Shown: one piece after another, positions 23,996 through 34,010 of the stretch
Numbering within the stretch: the first letter of the stretch is position 1
How the letters are laid out: each line of letters opens with the position of its first letter
Origin: Clitoria ternatea
Taxonomy: Eukaryota > Streptophyta > Magnoliopsida > Fabales > Fabaceae
NCBI GenBank assembly: GCA_037962975.1
Contig: CM075669.1
Coordinates: 113,290,501 to 113,354,500, forward strand
Direction: 5' to 3'
DNA: 64,000 nt
Program-made: the position numbers and the translations under genes
The notes under the pieces: generated by a model
The model's database searches: none
What the model was told of the DNA's origin: nothing
Seen by the model: only the letters and a program-made list of their open reading frames with translations

Positions 23996-24103
23996 GTATA
24001 AGAGTAATCATAGAGGATTTGAAACGTATTTCTCCTATTCGAAATGCTAATCTGGCAAGGCATTAAAACCATGCTCTTGGGGGCCGGTGTTGGGACCGGA
24101 TCA

Positions 24104-24108
24104 CAATA
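24104..24108 (+). repeat. TSD CAATA, right of 959-bp solo LTR
   Basis: Partner of the CAATA at 23140-23144. Confidence 0.75.
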
Positions 24109-25433
24109 TTTCTTAAATTTAAATTATACTTAATAAAAGTAAACCTGGCCTCAACTATTTGTAAAAATATCTACCCACTGATGGTCTATGTCCATAAACT
24201 TTATATCCAGAATACCCTTTCGTACATAGTCTCTGATGAAATGATACTTTACCTCTATATGTTTGGCTTTGGAGTGCTGGATGAGATTCTTGGAGAAATT
24301 TATTGCACTTGTGTTGTCATAGAACACTGAGATCTCTTCCTCTTTAATTGAGTAATCCTTAAGTTGATACTTCATCTAAAGAAGTTGAGAACAACAACTT
24401 GCTGCAGACATGTACTTAGTCTCAGCTGTTGATAGAGCAATTGAATTTTGTTTCTTGCTTCCCTAGGATATCAGACTCTAACCAAGAAAGTGACATCCAC
24501 CACTTGTGCTTTTCTGTCAACTATCTCCTGCAAAATCTGCATCACAATATCTAGATAAAGAGAATGAGTTTGATTTTTATAGAACAGCCCAAGGTTAGTG
24601 GTACCTACAAGATACCTCAGAATCCTCTTCATTGTAGACAAATGTGATTCCTTGGGGTCTGATTGGTATCTTGCACACATACAGACACTAAACATTATAT
24701 CCGGTTTGTTGGATGTAAGATACAGAAGTGAACCAATCATTCCTTTGTATAAGGTCTGATCCACTGGTGTACCTAAATCGTCTTTATTGATTATGCAATT
24801 AGGATGCATAAGAGTCCTCATTGGCTTAACATCAACCATTTTAAACTTTTTAAGCAACTCCTTCGTGTACTTCTGTTGATGGATAAAAATATCATCATCA
24901 GTCTATTTGATTTGCAAGCCTAGGAAGAATTTAAGTTCACCTATCATGTTTATTTCAAACTCAGCTTGCATTATTTCAGAAAATTCTTTACATAGACTTA
25001 CATCAGTAACACCAAAAGCAATATCATCCATATAAATTTGCACAATTATAAAGTTTTTATGAGAGCTTTTTCTGAATAAGGTTGTATCTACTTTCCCTCT
25101 AGTAAAGCCTTTTGAAATCAGAAAAGAACTGAGTCTGTCATACCAAGCTCTTGGTGCTTGTTTCAGACCATACAGTGCTTTATTAAGTTTGAAAACATGG
25201 TTTGGAAAAGAAATATCTTCAAAACCAGGGGGTTGTTTCACAAAAACTTCTTCTTTAGTAAACTCATTCAGAAAAGCTCTCTTAACATCCATCTGATATA
25301 ATTTAATTCCTTTAAAAGCAACAAATGCAAGAAGTATCCTAACAGCCTCAAGTCTGGCTATAGGAGCAAAGGTTTCAGTGAAATCAATACCTTCTTGCTG
25401 ATTGTAGCCTTATGCTACAAGTTTGGCTTTGTT
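24109..25433 (-). pseudogene. Copia pol: reverse transcriptase and RNase H, decayed
   Basis: Three open segments follow each other on the - strand. 25292-24903 carries the RT core with MDVKRAFLN, PPGFED, LNKALYGLKQAPRAWYD and IYMDDIAFG (the Copia YxDD motif reads YMDD). 24857-24471 holds the RT-RNase H connection with GMIGSLLYLTSNKPDIMFSV and MKRILRYLVGT. 24375-24151 holds the RNase H end with VFYDNTSAINFSKN and AKHIEVKYHFIRD, ending FTNS and a stop where TKPL is usual. Just upstream, a stop interrupts KLVA-GYNQQEGIDF. Spacing and motif order are normal for Ty1/Copia; stops make it inactive. The upstream linker has been split off by the insertion ending at about 28165. Confidence 0.85.
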
Positions 25434-25462
25434 TCAACAACCTTTTACTATGCCAAAAATGG

Positions 25463-25672
25463 TCTTTTACAGCGTTTCCACATCACATTTAACAGCATTT
25501 TTAAACGTCATTGTTTCAGGTGTAGTAATAGGTAAGCACATCCTTTTACAGCATTTTGAAAAAGAACGGAAATGCTGTAAAAAAGGCATACAATTTATAG
25601 CGTTTTTTAAGAAACGCCGTAATAACTATTTCAGATATAGCTTTTCCGCACTTTTTTAAAACGCTGTGATAA
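25463..25672. repeat. Subterminal ACAGCGTTT / AAACGCTGT motifs
   Basis: At least seven variants of ACAGC(G/A)TTT or its complement occur within 210 bp (near 25466, 25489, 25545, 25573, 25595, 25612 and 25660). Dense, mixed-orientation short motifs near one end are typical of transposase-binding subterminal repeats. No matching block is seen at the right edge. Confidence 0.55.
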
Positions 25673-25699
25673 AAGGTTATGTTTGGCTCTATTAGTGTT

Positions 25700-26890
25700 G
25701 TTCGTATTGTAACCGCACTAATAGGTATTTCTTATGTAAGAAAAAAAAGGTTCAGTGAGCATTCAATTGACACTTACACAACTAAAACTTTTTTAATTAA
25801 TACTTAAAAAATTATTTAGACAGGTAATCTAAAAAAAAGGTTCAGTGATCTAAATAGATTCACTAATAACAGCCATACATTTTCTTGGTATAAACCCAAT
25901 AAATTTCTAGATTCATAATAATCACTAATAACAGCCATACATTTTCTCATATTTAATTTTCACATTATCTTATCATATAAAAATTAAAAGTATTCAGAAA
26001 TATTAATACTAGTCTACTTATTTTATGCAACTAAAAGAGGGATAGACATAATTTTCATATAATGTGGCTAAGTGAACCTGAGAATCAATAAATAAAAAGT
26101 TCTCACTAAAATTATTAAAAATAATAATAAAGTGTATCAGGGACTTTTTTGTATAGTTCAGTTTTTATTTCTTAACTACTGTTAGTTAAATGCTCTTGTT
26201 AAGAGTATTTTCTAATTTATTATTTATTCTTATGTATATAATGATTATTTGTTAAGAGAAATTATAGGCAAAACAATTAAGATGAATTTAAAGGTTAATG
26301 GTTTACGTAAAAATAATCCCAACAATTAAGCTAAATATGTTCAGAGAAGAACCATTACTAATGCTATCTCTAGCGTTTGGTGAAAAAATAGCAGGAAGCC
26401 ATAAATCTGACAAGTAAAATATTAGTTCAATAGTAAATAATACACATATTTATTCAGGCATCAAATTAAAAATAGCAAATTACAAAATGAAGCAGGAAAT
26501 AAAAGAAATATATGATGCTAAATATTACTTTGCAGATTGCATATAAATTATCAGCTAGGCCCTTCAATGGTCACTTGGCCTTAAAATATATAATTTTAAT
26601 TGGGATAATGATTCATATTTTCTGCCCATGGAATCATTATTTTTAAACAACTCAAGATGCTCGTATAACAAAAAAAAAGAGCATTTGATAATTATTAACA
26701 ATAGAAAATAGGTTTGTAAGATATGGAATAACAACTTGAAATGAAACAGAAAAATAACGTGATAGTTAAAATGAAAAACATGCAAAATGATATGACTTAC
26801 AGCTATGATGGTTTCTGTTGGATAAATGAATATAAATGACACTTAAAATTTACATTCATCATGTGCTAGAGATTAAATTTACATATCATG
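25700..26890. other. AT-rich filler of the Pack-type insertion
   Basis: AT-rich, with no recognisable coding sequence; the longest open frame (26564-26842, -) is low-complexity F/I/L-rich. A short direct repeat (AATAACAGCCATACATTTTCT) occurs at about 25865 and 25926. Confidence 0.5.
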
Positions 26891-26892
26891 CT

Positions 26893-27028
26893 ACAATATC
26901 CAATTTAATGGCATCTTAAATAGTATCCAATTCCTCTATAGCTTGAAATTCTGACCTGTAAAAGATGGCATCCCATGCTAGAGTAGTAACAATGAAAGCC
27001 ATGGGTGGTCCATATTTCACATTGTCCC
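26893..27028 (-). pseudogene. GH9 endoglucanase (cellulase) exon fragment
   Basis: After an AG acceptor at 27029-27030 the - strand reads GDNVKYGPPMAFIVTTLAWD, then AIFYRSEFQAIEELDTI, a stop, and DAIKLD. The DNVKYG-PMAF-TLAW block is the conserved N-terminal part of plant glycoside hydrolase family 9 endo-1,4-beta-glucanases, which act on cell-wall glucans. A GH9 exon would normally run on to a WGTDYF motif; here it decays after IKLDIV. With a stop and no catalytic residues it cannot be functional. The retained intron edge shows capture at DNA level rather than from mRNA. It lies about 130 bp downstream of the SPP fragment, in the same orientation. Confidence 0.7.
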
Positions 27029-27159
27029 CTATATCATAGTATTAGCCAAAATTAATCATTTTATGTGTTATGCAATTTTATGCTAAAAATCAAAGAAGAG
27101 AAAGAGACAATGGCAAGTTTTCTATCATCTAGTGCAACAAAGGTTTCTGTTTTCCATCA

Positions 27160-27333
27160 CCTAGAGCAAGGTTTTCTGGATCAGCATGGTCCACCTGTAG
27201 TGAGATAAACATGTTTCACCAGATTTTGCCCAAGCATCATCATTCAAAGACAAATCAAAATTATGATATCTACCATTGTGAGATCAAGATCTGACACTAT
27301 CATTAGATTGGTAGAAACATCAAGTCGATCCAT
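27160..27333 (-). pseudogene. SPP: Sucrose-phosphate phosphatase 5' gene fragment (two exons)
   Basis: An ATG at 27331-27333 opens a - strand frame starting MDRLDVSTNLMIVSDLDLTM, matching the N-terminus of plant sucrose-phosphate phosphatase, the last enzyme of sucrose synthesis. DLDLT is the DxDxT nucleophile motif of the HAD phosphatase family. The frame meets a GT donor at 27272-27273. After a 79-bp intron ending in CTACAG at 27195 it continues in frame as VDHADPENLAL (27160-27194), as expected for the family, where VDHHD is usual. The rest of the gene is absent. Upstream sequence (27334-27420) looks like the gene's 5' leader. Retained intron and leader show capture of genomic DNA. Confidence 0.8.
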
Positions 27334-27972
27334 AAAATTTTCTTCTCTTTTCTACCACTGGAAATCCCCAAAACTTAACCTTGTAAGTACCTACACAAGT
27401 AAACACCTGCAAATTCTTCACTAGCTTAGGTTCAAATAAAGTAGTTCCAACTTCAGACTCTTAAGCCCTATTGGTTAAGAACTTAGAACATACCCATTTT
27501 TAATGCAAGTGTGTAAGAACAAATATCAAACAGTAAGGAAGCGTGCCCAGGATTATTATGTAAAACACAAGACTCATGGCCTTATATTCACTAATATAAT
27601 CTAGGTCAAGCATGGGCATGTTATAACTGCAATACCCCTAATACTTTTTCAGATTTTTTTTCTAAATATAAGAACTTAAATCACTATTTAGTGCAACATT
27701 GACAAATGACAACTATCAAAGGAGGGTGAAAAAATTAAATTTAGCAGATAATGTTGGAATGAATTGGTATAGTACTCACTGTAAAGAAAATGCAGAGTGA
27801 AAACTTTGGATTATTCAACACAAATTTCATGTCAAGAGATAAACAATATAACATTATATTTGGCTTTAGCTGTAGCAGGATTCCACTTTTCAAGATAATT
27901 CTCTAAACAGAAATATCTTTAACTCAAATGTATAACCATAATCATTAAACCCCTGGCCTAAGCCATTGGATT

Positions 27973-28137
27973 CTAACGTTTGATACTGACCATTCCCTCA
28001 ACAAACCCATTAGACATAAGTAAACCAAGAGGTGGCTTTTTGTAGTGAGGTACTTCTAACATTGTATTTCCTCCAAACTCCGAAGTCAAAACATTTTTTA
28101 AAGAAACATCACCTTTTATGCAAATAAACTTCACTTA
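27973..28137 (-). pseudogene. Unidentified coding-like segment
   Basis: About 54 stop-free codons on the - strand, including TSEFGGNTMLEVPHYKKPPL then GLLMSNGFVEGMVSIKR before a stop. The composition is protein-like, unlike the surrounding AT-rich DNA, and it sits next to two captured gene fragments in the same orientation, so a third captured exon is possible. I do not recognise the family. Confidence 0.25.
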
Positions 28138-28165
28138 ATTAACTTGCAGACAACAACAACACCTA

Positions 28166-29005
28166 TTATTTCTGAAATATTTTATTCCAATTATGTTGTT
28201 GCTTTTGAGTTTTGAAACAAGGGTCCAGACCTTATTTCTCTCAAACTAGTTTAGCTCTTCTTGCATAGCTATGAACCAGTCAACATCTTCCAAAGCTTCT
28301 GTAACAGATTTTAGTTCCATTTCTGACATAAGAGCAATGGATGATTAATTGAGAAATTTTGATCTGGTCTTTACTCCAGTTGCTTGATCTCCAATGATGA
28401 GGTTTGAGGGGTGATAAGCTTTGAACTTCTAGTCTCTAGGCTTTTCTGGTTCAAACACTGATGGTTGTTTTTTAGGATCTCTATTTCCATATTCTACTAG
28501 TTCTAATTGAGAAGGATCTGTCTTTGTTGATCTTCCTCAATTTCCTATTGTTGCATACCTACATCATCAAGTTCTAGATCTGTCAGTCTCTTGAAGATCA
28601 TCAAACCTTACATGCATTGATTCCTCAATGGTTTGAGTTCTTGTATTAAAAATTATAAGATTTTGATATGGTTAAGTATTGGTTTGATAAGAATCCTATT
28701 TTGAATATAACAAGAAGTGCTCAAGCTTCTGCCCAGAAATATTTTGGAAGATTATTTTCATAGAGCATTGTTCTGGCCATTTCTTGTAGAGCTCTATTTT
28801 CCCTTTCCACAACACTATTCTATTGAGGTGTTCTTGGAGAAGAAAAACTGTGACTTATGCCAAACTCATTATACAACTTTTCAAAATCTTCATTTTCAAA
28901 TTCTTTGCCATGATCACTTCTTATTGTACCAATACATAATCCTTTTTCATTCTGGATTTTCTTGTAGAAAATCTTGAATACTTTCATAGACTTATCCTTA
29001 TGGGT
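28166..29005 (-). pseudogene. Copia pol: integrase core and linker to RT, decayed
   Basis: On the - strand, the region from about 29000 to 28680 reads KVFKIFYKKIQNEKG, then TIRSDHGKEFENEDFEKLY, then SFSSPRTPQ, a stop, NSVVERENRALQEMARTML. This is the Copia integrase core with its second catalytic Asp (SDHGKEF) and Glu (VERENR) visible. Further down (about 28340-28170) is the linker that precedes RT: SEMELKSVTEALEDVDWFIA, MQEEL, a stop, FERNKVWTLV. The frame then runs into the Pack-type insertion. Several stops and frameshifts make it non-functional. Confidence 0.8.
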
Positions 29006-29460
29006 TAGGAAGTATACTCATGTCATTCATGTGTAATCATCAACAATGAAAACAAATATGTTACATTTTGATTATCTAGTTCATTCAAGTTAACTTTGTA
29101 CAGGTTGTGATGTCTGTTTGTAGAGAAGAGTATGGTTCTATCATGGTTGATGACAGTACACTTTTCTTTGTCAAAAAAGACCTTGTACCCACTGTCACAA
29201 AATTGACTAATGCTCAGTAGGTTATGTCTCAGACCTTCAACTAAATACACATTTTCAATAACAAGTGAAGGAATTTTACCAACTTTACTAAACCCTATGA
29301 TCCTTCTAGTTTAGTTGCCTCCAAAGGTGACTATTTCACCTTTAAACTACTTCAGGTCTAGGAACATAGACCTTCTTTTTGTCATGTGATGTGAGCATCC
29401 ATTGTCTAAATACCAATGTAGAGGCTTTGTCTTTGCCTGTAAGCACATTTGCAATAGGAA
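29006..29460 (-). pseudogene. Copia protease and GAG-pre-integrase domain, decayed
   Basis: The - strand reads WYLDNGCSHHMT near 29440-29400 (Copia protease usually has DSG; here DNG), then VTFGGN, RIIGFSKVGKIPSLVIENVY, and LVEGLRHNLLSISQFCDSGY (29250-29023), the GAG-pre-integrase domain. Stops fall in the protease part. It continues the gag segment on its right and runs into the integrase on its left. Confidence 0.8.
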
Positions 29461-30106
29461 TGATCAATGATTTTGGTACCCAAATCTAATTAAGTCCTAC
29501 ATGATTAGCAACCTTTTCATTCCTTTTCTTTCTCTTCTCACAATCATTTATTAAATGATCATGTCTCTTGCAATAGTTACACTTAAGATGTTTTTGCCTT
29601 TTTGAAACAATTGAAGGAGTTGAAGATTGCTTTAAATCACCTTTTTCTACATAGCTCAGACCTGGTCTACTATGGCCACCATGTTACTTACCCAAAAGCT
29701 TGTTCAAATCATCAGTGCCATTAACAAATTTACCAAGGTCTGAAGTGAGTGAATTCACTTGCTTCTATAGCTTGATGATTTTATCAGCTTGAGAGTTGCA
29801 ACAAACTTTGCTGTTTTCTAAATTGGTTTTTAAAACAAGGTTTTCTTGTTTGAGTTTGTGCAACTCTTCAAGGTGCATTCTTTCATTTTCTTCCATTTCT
29901 TTTTAAATATTTTAACAACATCTTTCAATTTTGAAATTTGGTTTTCATAATCAGTAATCATATCAACATGTTTCATTTTTCAATTTCTTAAAATTTTTCA
30001 ACAGCATGGAAAAATCATTAAACAACAGATCATAATTTTGTTTTAGTTCAGAATAGCTTACTTCTTCTGAATCTAAGTCACTGGAATTGACTTTTAAATC
30101 TGATTC
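29461..30106 (-). pseudogene. Copia gag C-terminal part with CCHC zinc knuckle
   Basis: At 29539-29580 the - strand reads CNYCKRHDHLINDC, a CX2CX4HX4C zinc knuckle that binds RNA in the capsid precursor. A lysine-rich tail (EKRKRKNEK) follows. Upstream sequence is rich in Glu, Lys, Asn and Leu, as in the coiled-coil part of SIRE-type gag. The Ogre element interrupts it at 30111/30112; the gag N-terminal part is found beyond the Ogre at 59619-60794. Confidence 0.7.
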
Positions 30107-30111
30107 AGCAT
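30107..30111 (+). repeat. TSD AGCAT, left of Ogre
   Basis: AGCAT directly precedes the LTR start TGTCGTGACC and is repeated after the other LTR at 59614-59618. Confidence 0.9.
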
Positions 30112-30689
30112 TGTCGTGACCAGGGTCTTGGGTCATGACGTGGATTAGGAGAATGCAACAAAAAGAAAACGAGACCGAATTGGAACAAGGCCCTTAGGAG
30201 GCCTAAAAACTAAAGGGGTTTAGGGAGTCGCCACTAATATTTAATAAGGAAAATATCAGGAAAACTTTTAAACGACATAAGTTTTTTAAAAAAGATTCTG
30301 TTTGGTCTGGGAGTTGAATTACAGGTGGGGAAGGTATTATCACCCCACACTGTCCGTCCTAAAACGGTTACCCATATTGATTATGTGTAATTTTTAAAAG
30401 AAATGATTATTAAATATTTCATCCTTCATAAAGAATACAACCATGATAGATGTTATTAACAGACAATATACACATGAACAAAATAATAATAAGGATATTT
30501 TGAAAAAAATATAAACAAACATAAAATAAAATTAAATAATAGGACACATCACCCAAGTTTCGTTCTTTGAGTTCAAAGGAAAATAAACAAACAAGTGATT
30601 AAAAGACAATAAAAAATATAAGACATCTTGTCTAAATTATCTTTCTAGTAATTAAAAAACAATCCATTAATTTTACCGGAAAATACATG

Positions 30690-31260
30690 GTTTGAAAAAA
30701 TTTTAAAAAATGAATAAATAAACAAATAAATAAATGAAAAGGAAAAAATAGATAGACAGAAGAATTAAATACATCAATGTAAAAACAAAGAAACCAATAA
30801 TTGCAGAAAAATAAAGTGCGGAAAAATAAATAAATCAACCAATAATTGCAGAAAAATAAAGTGCGGAAAAATAAAGTGCAGAAAATAAATAATTCAACCA
30901 ATAATTGTAGAAAAATAAAGTGTGAAAAAATAAAGTGTAGAAAAATAAATTAATAAAAATAAAAGTACAGAAAAGTAAATAAAGAAAAATAAAAGTGCAG
31001 AAAAATAAATAAATAAATAAATAACTGCAGGAATATAAAGTGTGGAAAAATAAAGTACAAAAAAATAAATAAATAAAAATAAAAGTAAAGAGAAATAAAT
31101 AAACAAAAATAAAGTGTAGAAAAATAAAAGAATAAGTAAGGAACTTCAGGAAAATAAAGTGCGAAAAAATAAAGTGCAGAAAAATAAATGAAGAAAAATA
31201 TAAGTGTAGAAAAATAAATAAATAAAAATAAATAAAGATGAATAAATAAAGATAAATAAA
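30690..31260. repeat. A-rich degenerate tandem repeat in Ogre LTR
   Basis: Repeats of GCAGAAAAATAAAGTGCGG alternating with AAATAAATAAATA runs. The F/Y/L-rich open frames on the - strand here come from this simple repeat and are not genes. The same kind of tract is at about 57660-58640 in the other LTR. Confidence 0.8.
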
Positions 31261-31594
31261 TATTCTGGTATTTATGAAAAATACCTTAGTACAGTAACAA
31301 TTAATGAAGAACGAGAACAGAATTTTGGAGATCAATTTTGCGTAGATTTCTCCTGTTTTTGACTTCGTTTAGACTCAATTTAAGGGTGTTTGGAGACCGG
31401 TTACAAGACTCTTACAGTAATTTGGGACACAAAACTCACATACTAGAATATACTAGAGTAAAACACACATTTTCCTAACAACATTTCCATATCTCTATTT
31501 TTGAAAGCAAAATTTCTAAAAAATTACACAAAATTTTATCACTCTTTTCTCTCATTCCTCTTTCTTCCTCCTTTTTTCTATTTGTATCATCCTT

Positions 31595-31602
31595 TATTTA
31601 TA
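31595..31602 (-). promoter_or_regulatory. TATA box in Ogre 3' LTR
   Basis: TATAAATA on the - strand, at the same place as 58972-58979 in the other LTR. Confidence 0.55.
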
Positions 31603-32215
31603 GAGAAAAATTAGCCTTGGATCCCTCATCACATGCCATCACTTACCTACCTTTTTAATTTGTCCAAATTTGATGTGAATTTCCCTAATTTTTTCCAATT
31701 GTCCAACCAAACTGGGTCCTACCTCAATAAACCACTGAAACCTCTTTTCTTTTTCCATTTTTTAATTTTCATTTTTTTTGGATTTTTGGCCCATTTTTGT
31801 TTTTTTATTTGTTTTTTGGGCCTTTTTATTTTTTTAATTTTTTTATATTTTGAATACAAATAAGTAATCACTTACTCTTATGGAAACATAAACTATTTTA
31901 GAATCATAAAATTATTTATTACACATGTGGCCATAAATAAAATACCCAATAAAGATAAACTACTACACGTGCTACAAGAAGCAAGAAGGTAGCCACCAGT
32001 TTCCCTCCCTTATTTTTTCCTCTTGGCTTTGACACCCATTAGCCATTGCTTGAGGAAAATTATGAAAGAAAGTTGATGAAAGGAGAAGTGTGGTAGGAAA
32101 TGAGGAGAGATTGAGTATTTATAGAAATGGAGAAGGTACTATTCCCAACAGTCACTATGCAATTTTTTAACATGTTTTTAAAAATTATTTATCCGGTCAA
32201 AAATAGGTGTTCACA

Positions 32216-34010
32216 GCTGCCCCTCTTTACTTCTTTTCATGAAAGAATATGAAATTTATTCATATTATTGATGTGAAAAGGAAGTAAAGACGTGAACACC
32301 GTTAAGAATTCAAGGAAAATTTGGAGGCTTCTCATAGAAAACAAATAAACTTAGTCCCCCTTAAGTTGAAGGAACTTTGACAATAAACAATTTAAAGGTG
32401 GTACTGGAAGCTTTTGAGAATAAGTAAACAACCAAAAAGTGTTGTCAGACGCTTTGATAGGACATTTAATGTGATACTTCAGACTTTCCTTTGGGGATAG
32501 AATGGTATTTGGGGTTTTACCAGGTACAAAAATTCAAGAATATGTTCGATGTTTTCATTGGGAATTAAGTTTCCTAGGGTGTGTACCCGAGGCTTCCGAC
32601 AGAAAGTGACAATTTAGAGGAGTTGCCCTAATATTTGCCATTGAAAATGAACAGCCAAGGGATGGGTACTTGAAGCTTTGAAAGAAAATAAATGACACAG
32701 GGAATTGCTCCGACGTGTTTTGGATTAGACAACATAGCCTAGGAATGGGTACCTGAAGCTTTGAAGAAAAATTAATGACGCAGGGGGGTTGCCCCGACAT
32801 GTTTTGATCAGACGACATAGCCAAGGAATGGGTACCTGAAGCTTTTAAAAGAAAATAAATGACATGGGGATTGTCCCGACGTGTTTTGGCTTGACAACAT
32901 AGCCTAGGAATGGGTACCTAGAGTTTTTGAAAGAAAAATTAATGATGTAGGGGGTCGCCCCGACATGTTTTGATCAGATGACATAGCCTAGGAATAGGTA
33001 CCTGAAGCTTTAAAATAAATGACACAAGGGATGTCTTTATATATACTTTTTTGAGTAGCCTAGGAATGGATGCCTGAGGCTTGGACATGAAGCAAGACCT
33101 AGGGGGAAATGTCTCTGACACTGTGACTTGCGGTGAAGGATATGTGTTCGACTTTTGCAAGAGGAAATTGAATGGTATGAAATTTAAAATTTGCATTCAA
33201 GAAGAATGTGTTCTCGAGGTTGAGACTTTTAAAAGATTGAGATTTAAAAGAGATTGACTTTTTAGTCATATGACTCACTGGGGATTCCGAGTGAATACAA
33301 GGATTCTTATCTTGAACTTTTTTATCCCAGTAAATCACCTTTAGTCGGGTTAGGTGATGGACTAGAATTGTTGATTTTGACTCTTCATAGGGGACATTTA
33401 TTCTTGTTATAGCCTATCAGCTGGAGAAAATATGAGAATAATCTTTGGCTGACTTTCTTGTAGCAGGTTTGACCACATCTTGAATCCTTTGAGAACTATA
33501 GGAAAAGAAATTGGGGGGCATGCCTTAATCCTACATGGAAAATAATCAAGTGGAAAACCAAAGGTTAATGATCTTGTTTCCCCAGGTGACACCCATAATC
33601 CTTATGGGACTCGATATTACTCATGGCAGAGCAGAATATCTTTGATTACCAAGGTCTACGCAATTAGGAAGTATCAAGCTTAAAAATATGCTTTTCATAG
33701 TTTAAAAAAATATTTTCAAAAAATGCATGCTAATGAAACCTAACAAAACAAAGATTGGAACTGAAATCAAGAATTCCACTTATTTACTTGGAAAATTACA
33801 GGTTTACATCATAATTTCAATCCAAACTTTTCGAGGACATAAAGACTACCCTATCCTTTTAAAGTATTCTCAAGCATAATACTTCTTGATTGCATCTGAA
33901 TTGACTGGCAAAAATAACTCCTCACTGTCCATGTTCGTCAAAATCAAAGCTCCTCCAGAAAAGGCTTTCTTTACCACAAACGGTCCTTCATAATTTGGCC
34001 TCCATTTGCC
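32216..34010 (-). other. Ogre 3' non-coding region with PPT
   Basis: Directly inside the 3' LTR the - strand reads AAGTAAAGAGGGGCAGC (about 32216-32232), a good polypurine tract. The rest, up to the end of integrase, contains an 83-bp tandem repeat (32653-33075) and no open frame of note. Confidence 0.65.
32653..33075 (-). repeat. 83-bp tandem repeat in Ogre 3' region
   Basis: About five diverged units of 72-85 bp start with GCC(T/A)AGGAATGGGTACC at about 32653, 32737, 32820, 32902, 32986 and 33058. Each holds GAAGCTTT, AAATAAATGACA and CCCCGACGTGTTTTG. Variable tandem repeats in this position are typical of Ogre elements. Confidence 0.75.

Larger units (their letters stand above)
23145..24103 (-). 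mobile_element. Solo LTR, 959 bp, inserted in Copia 3' region
   Basis: The + strand reads TGAACTG...GGATCA between CAATA duplications, giving TG...CA ends. Read on the - strand it starts TGATCCGGTCCCAACACC. It has a TATA box (23487-23494) followed about 150-200 bp later by a TTGAGC-type R/U5 region, as in many plant LTRs, and contains an 18-bp minisatellite. There is no PBS, PPT or coding sequence on either side. It falls just after the truncated RNase H end at 24152 and before the env-like gene. Confidence 0.7.
25434..28165. mobile_element. Pack-type (CACTA-like?) insertion carrying host gene fragments
   Basis: Copia coding sequence stops after the - strand NKAKLVA segment at about 25433 and resumes with the preceding linker (NNIIGIKYFRNN) at about 28165, so about 2.7 kb is foreign. 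The left edge shows CTATGCCAAAAATGG and many ACAGCGTTT-type motifs in both orientations, as in subterminal regions of CACTA elements. TTTTTGTAGTG, a CACTA-like end, occurs at 28037-28047, but not at the exact edge. Both junctions share a CAACAAC-type sequence, a possible target duplication blurred by a simple repeat. Inside are exon-intron fragments of at least two unrelated host genes, all on the - strand. No transposase is recognised. Confidence 0.5.
30112..32215 (-). mobile_element. Ogre 3' LTR (left copy, 2104 bp)
   Basis: Runs from TGTCGTGACC to GGTGTTCACA and matches 57081-59613 over most of its length. It contains an A-rich tandem region (about 30690-31260) and a - strand TATAAATA at 31595-31602. 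It is 429 bp shorter than the right LTR; the difference lies next to the A-rich repeats (the segment at about 57760-58260 in the right copy has no counterpart here). Confidence 0.9.

Noticed and set aside
23695..24072. Threonine/proline-rich repeat protein on the - strand
   Set aside because: It is generated by the 18-bp minisatellite in a solo LTR.
25434..28165. Confident assignment of the Pack-type insertion to CACTA
   Set aside because: Left edge lacks a clean CACTA end and right edge lacks the subterminal motifs; the TSD is blurred by a CAA repeat. Left as CACTA-like with doubt.
28717..28977. 86-codon + strand open frame
   Set aside because: It is antisense to the Copia integrase core, whose SDHGKEF and VERENR motifs are on the - strand.
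30632..31335. Long F/Y/L/I-rich - strand frames that look like membrane proteins
   Set aside because: They are the translation of AAATAAATA-type repeats in the Ogre LTR. The same occurs at 57950-58588.
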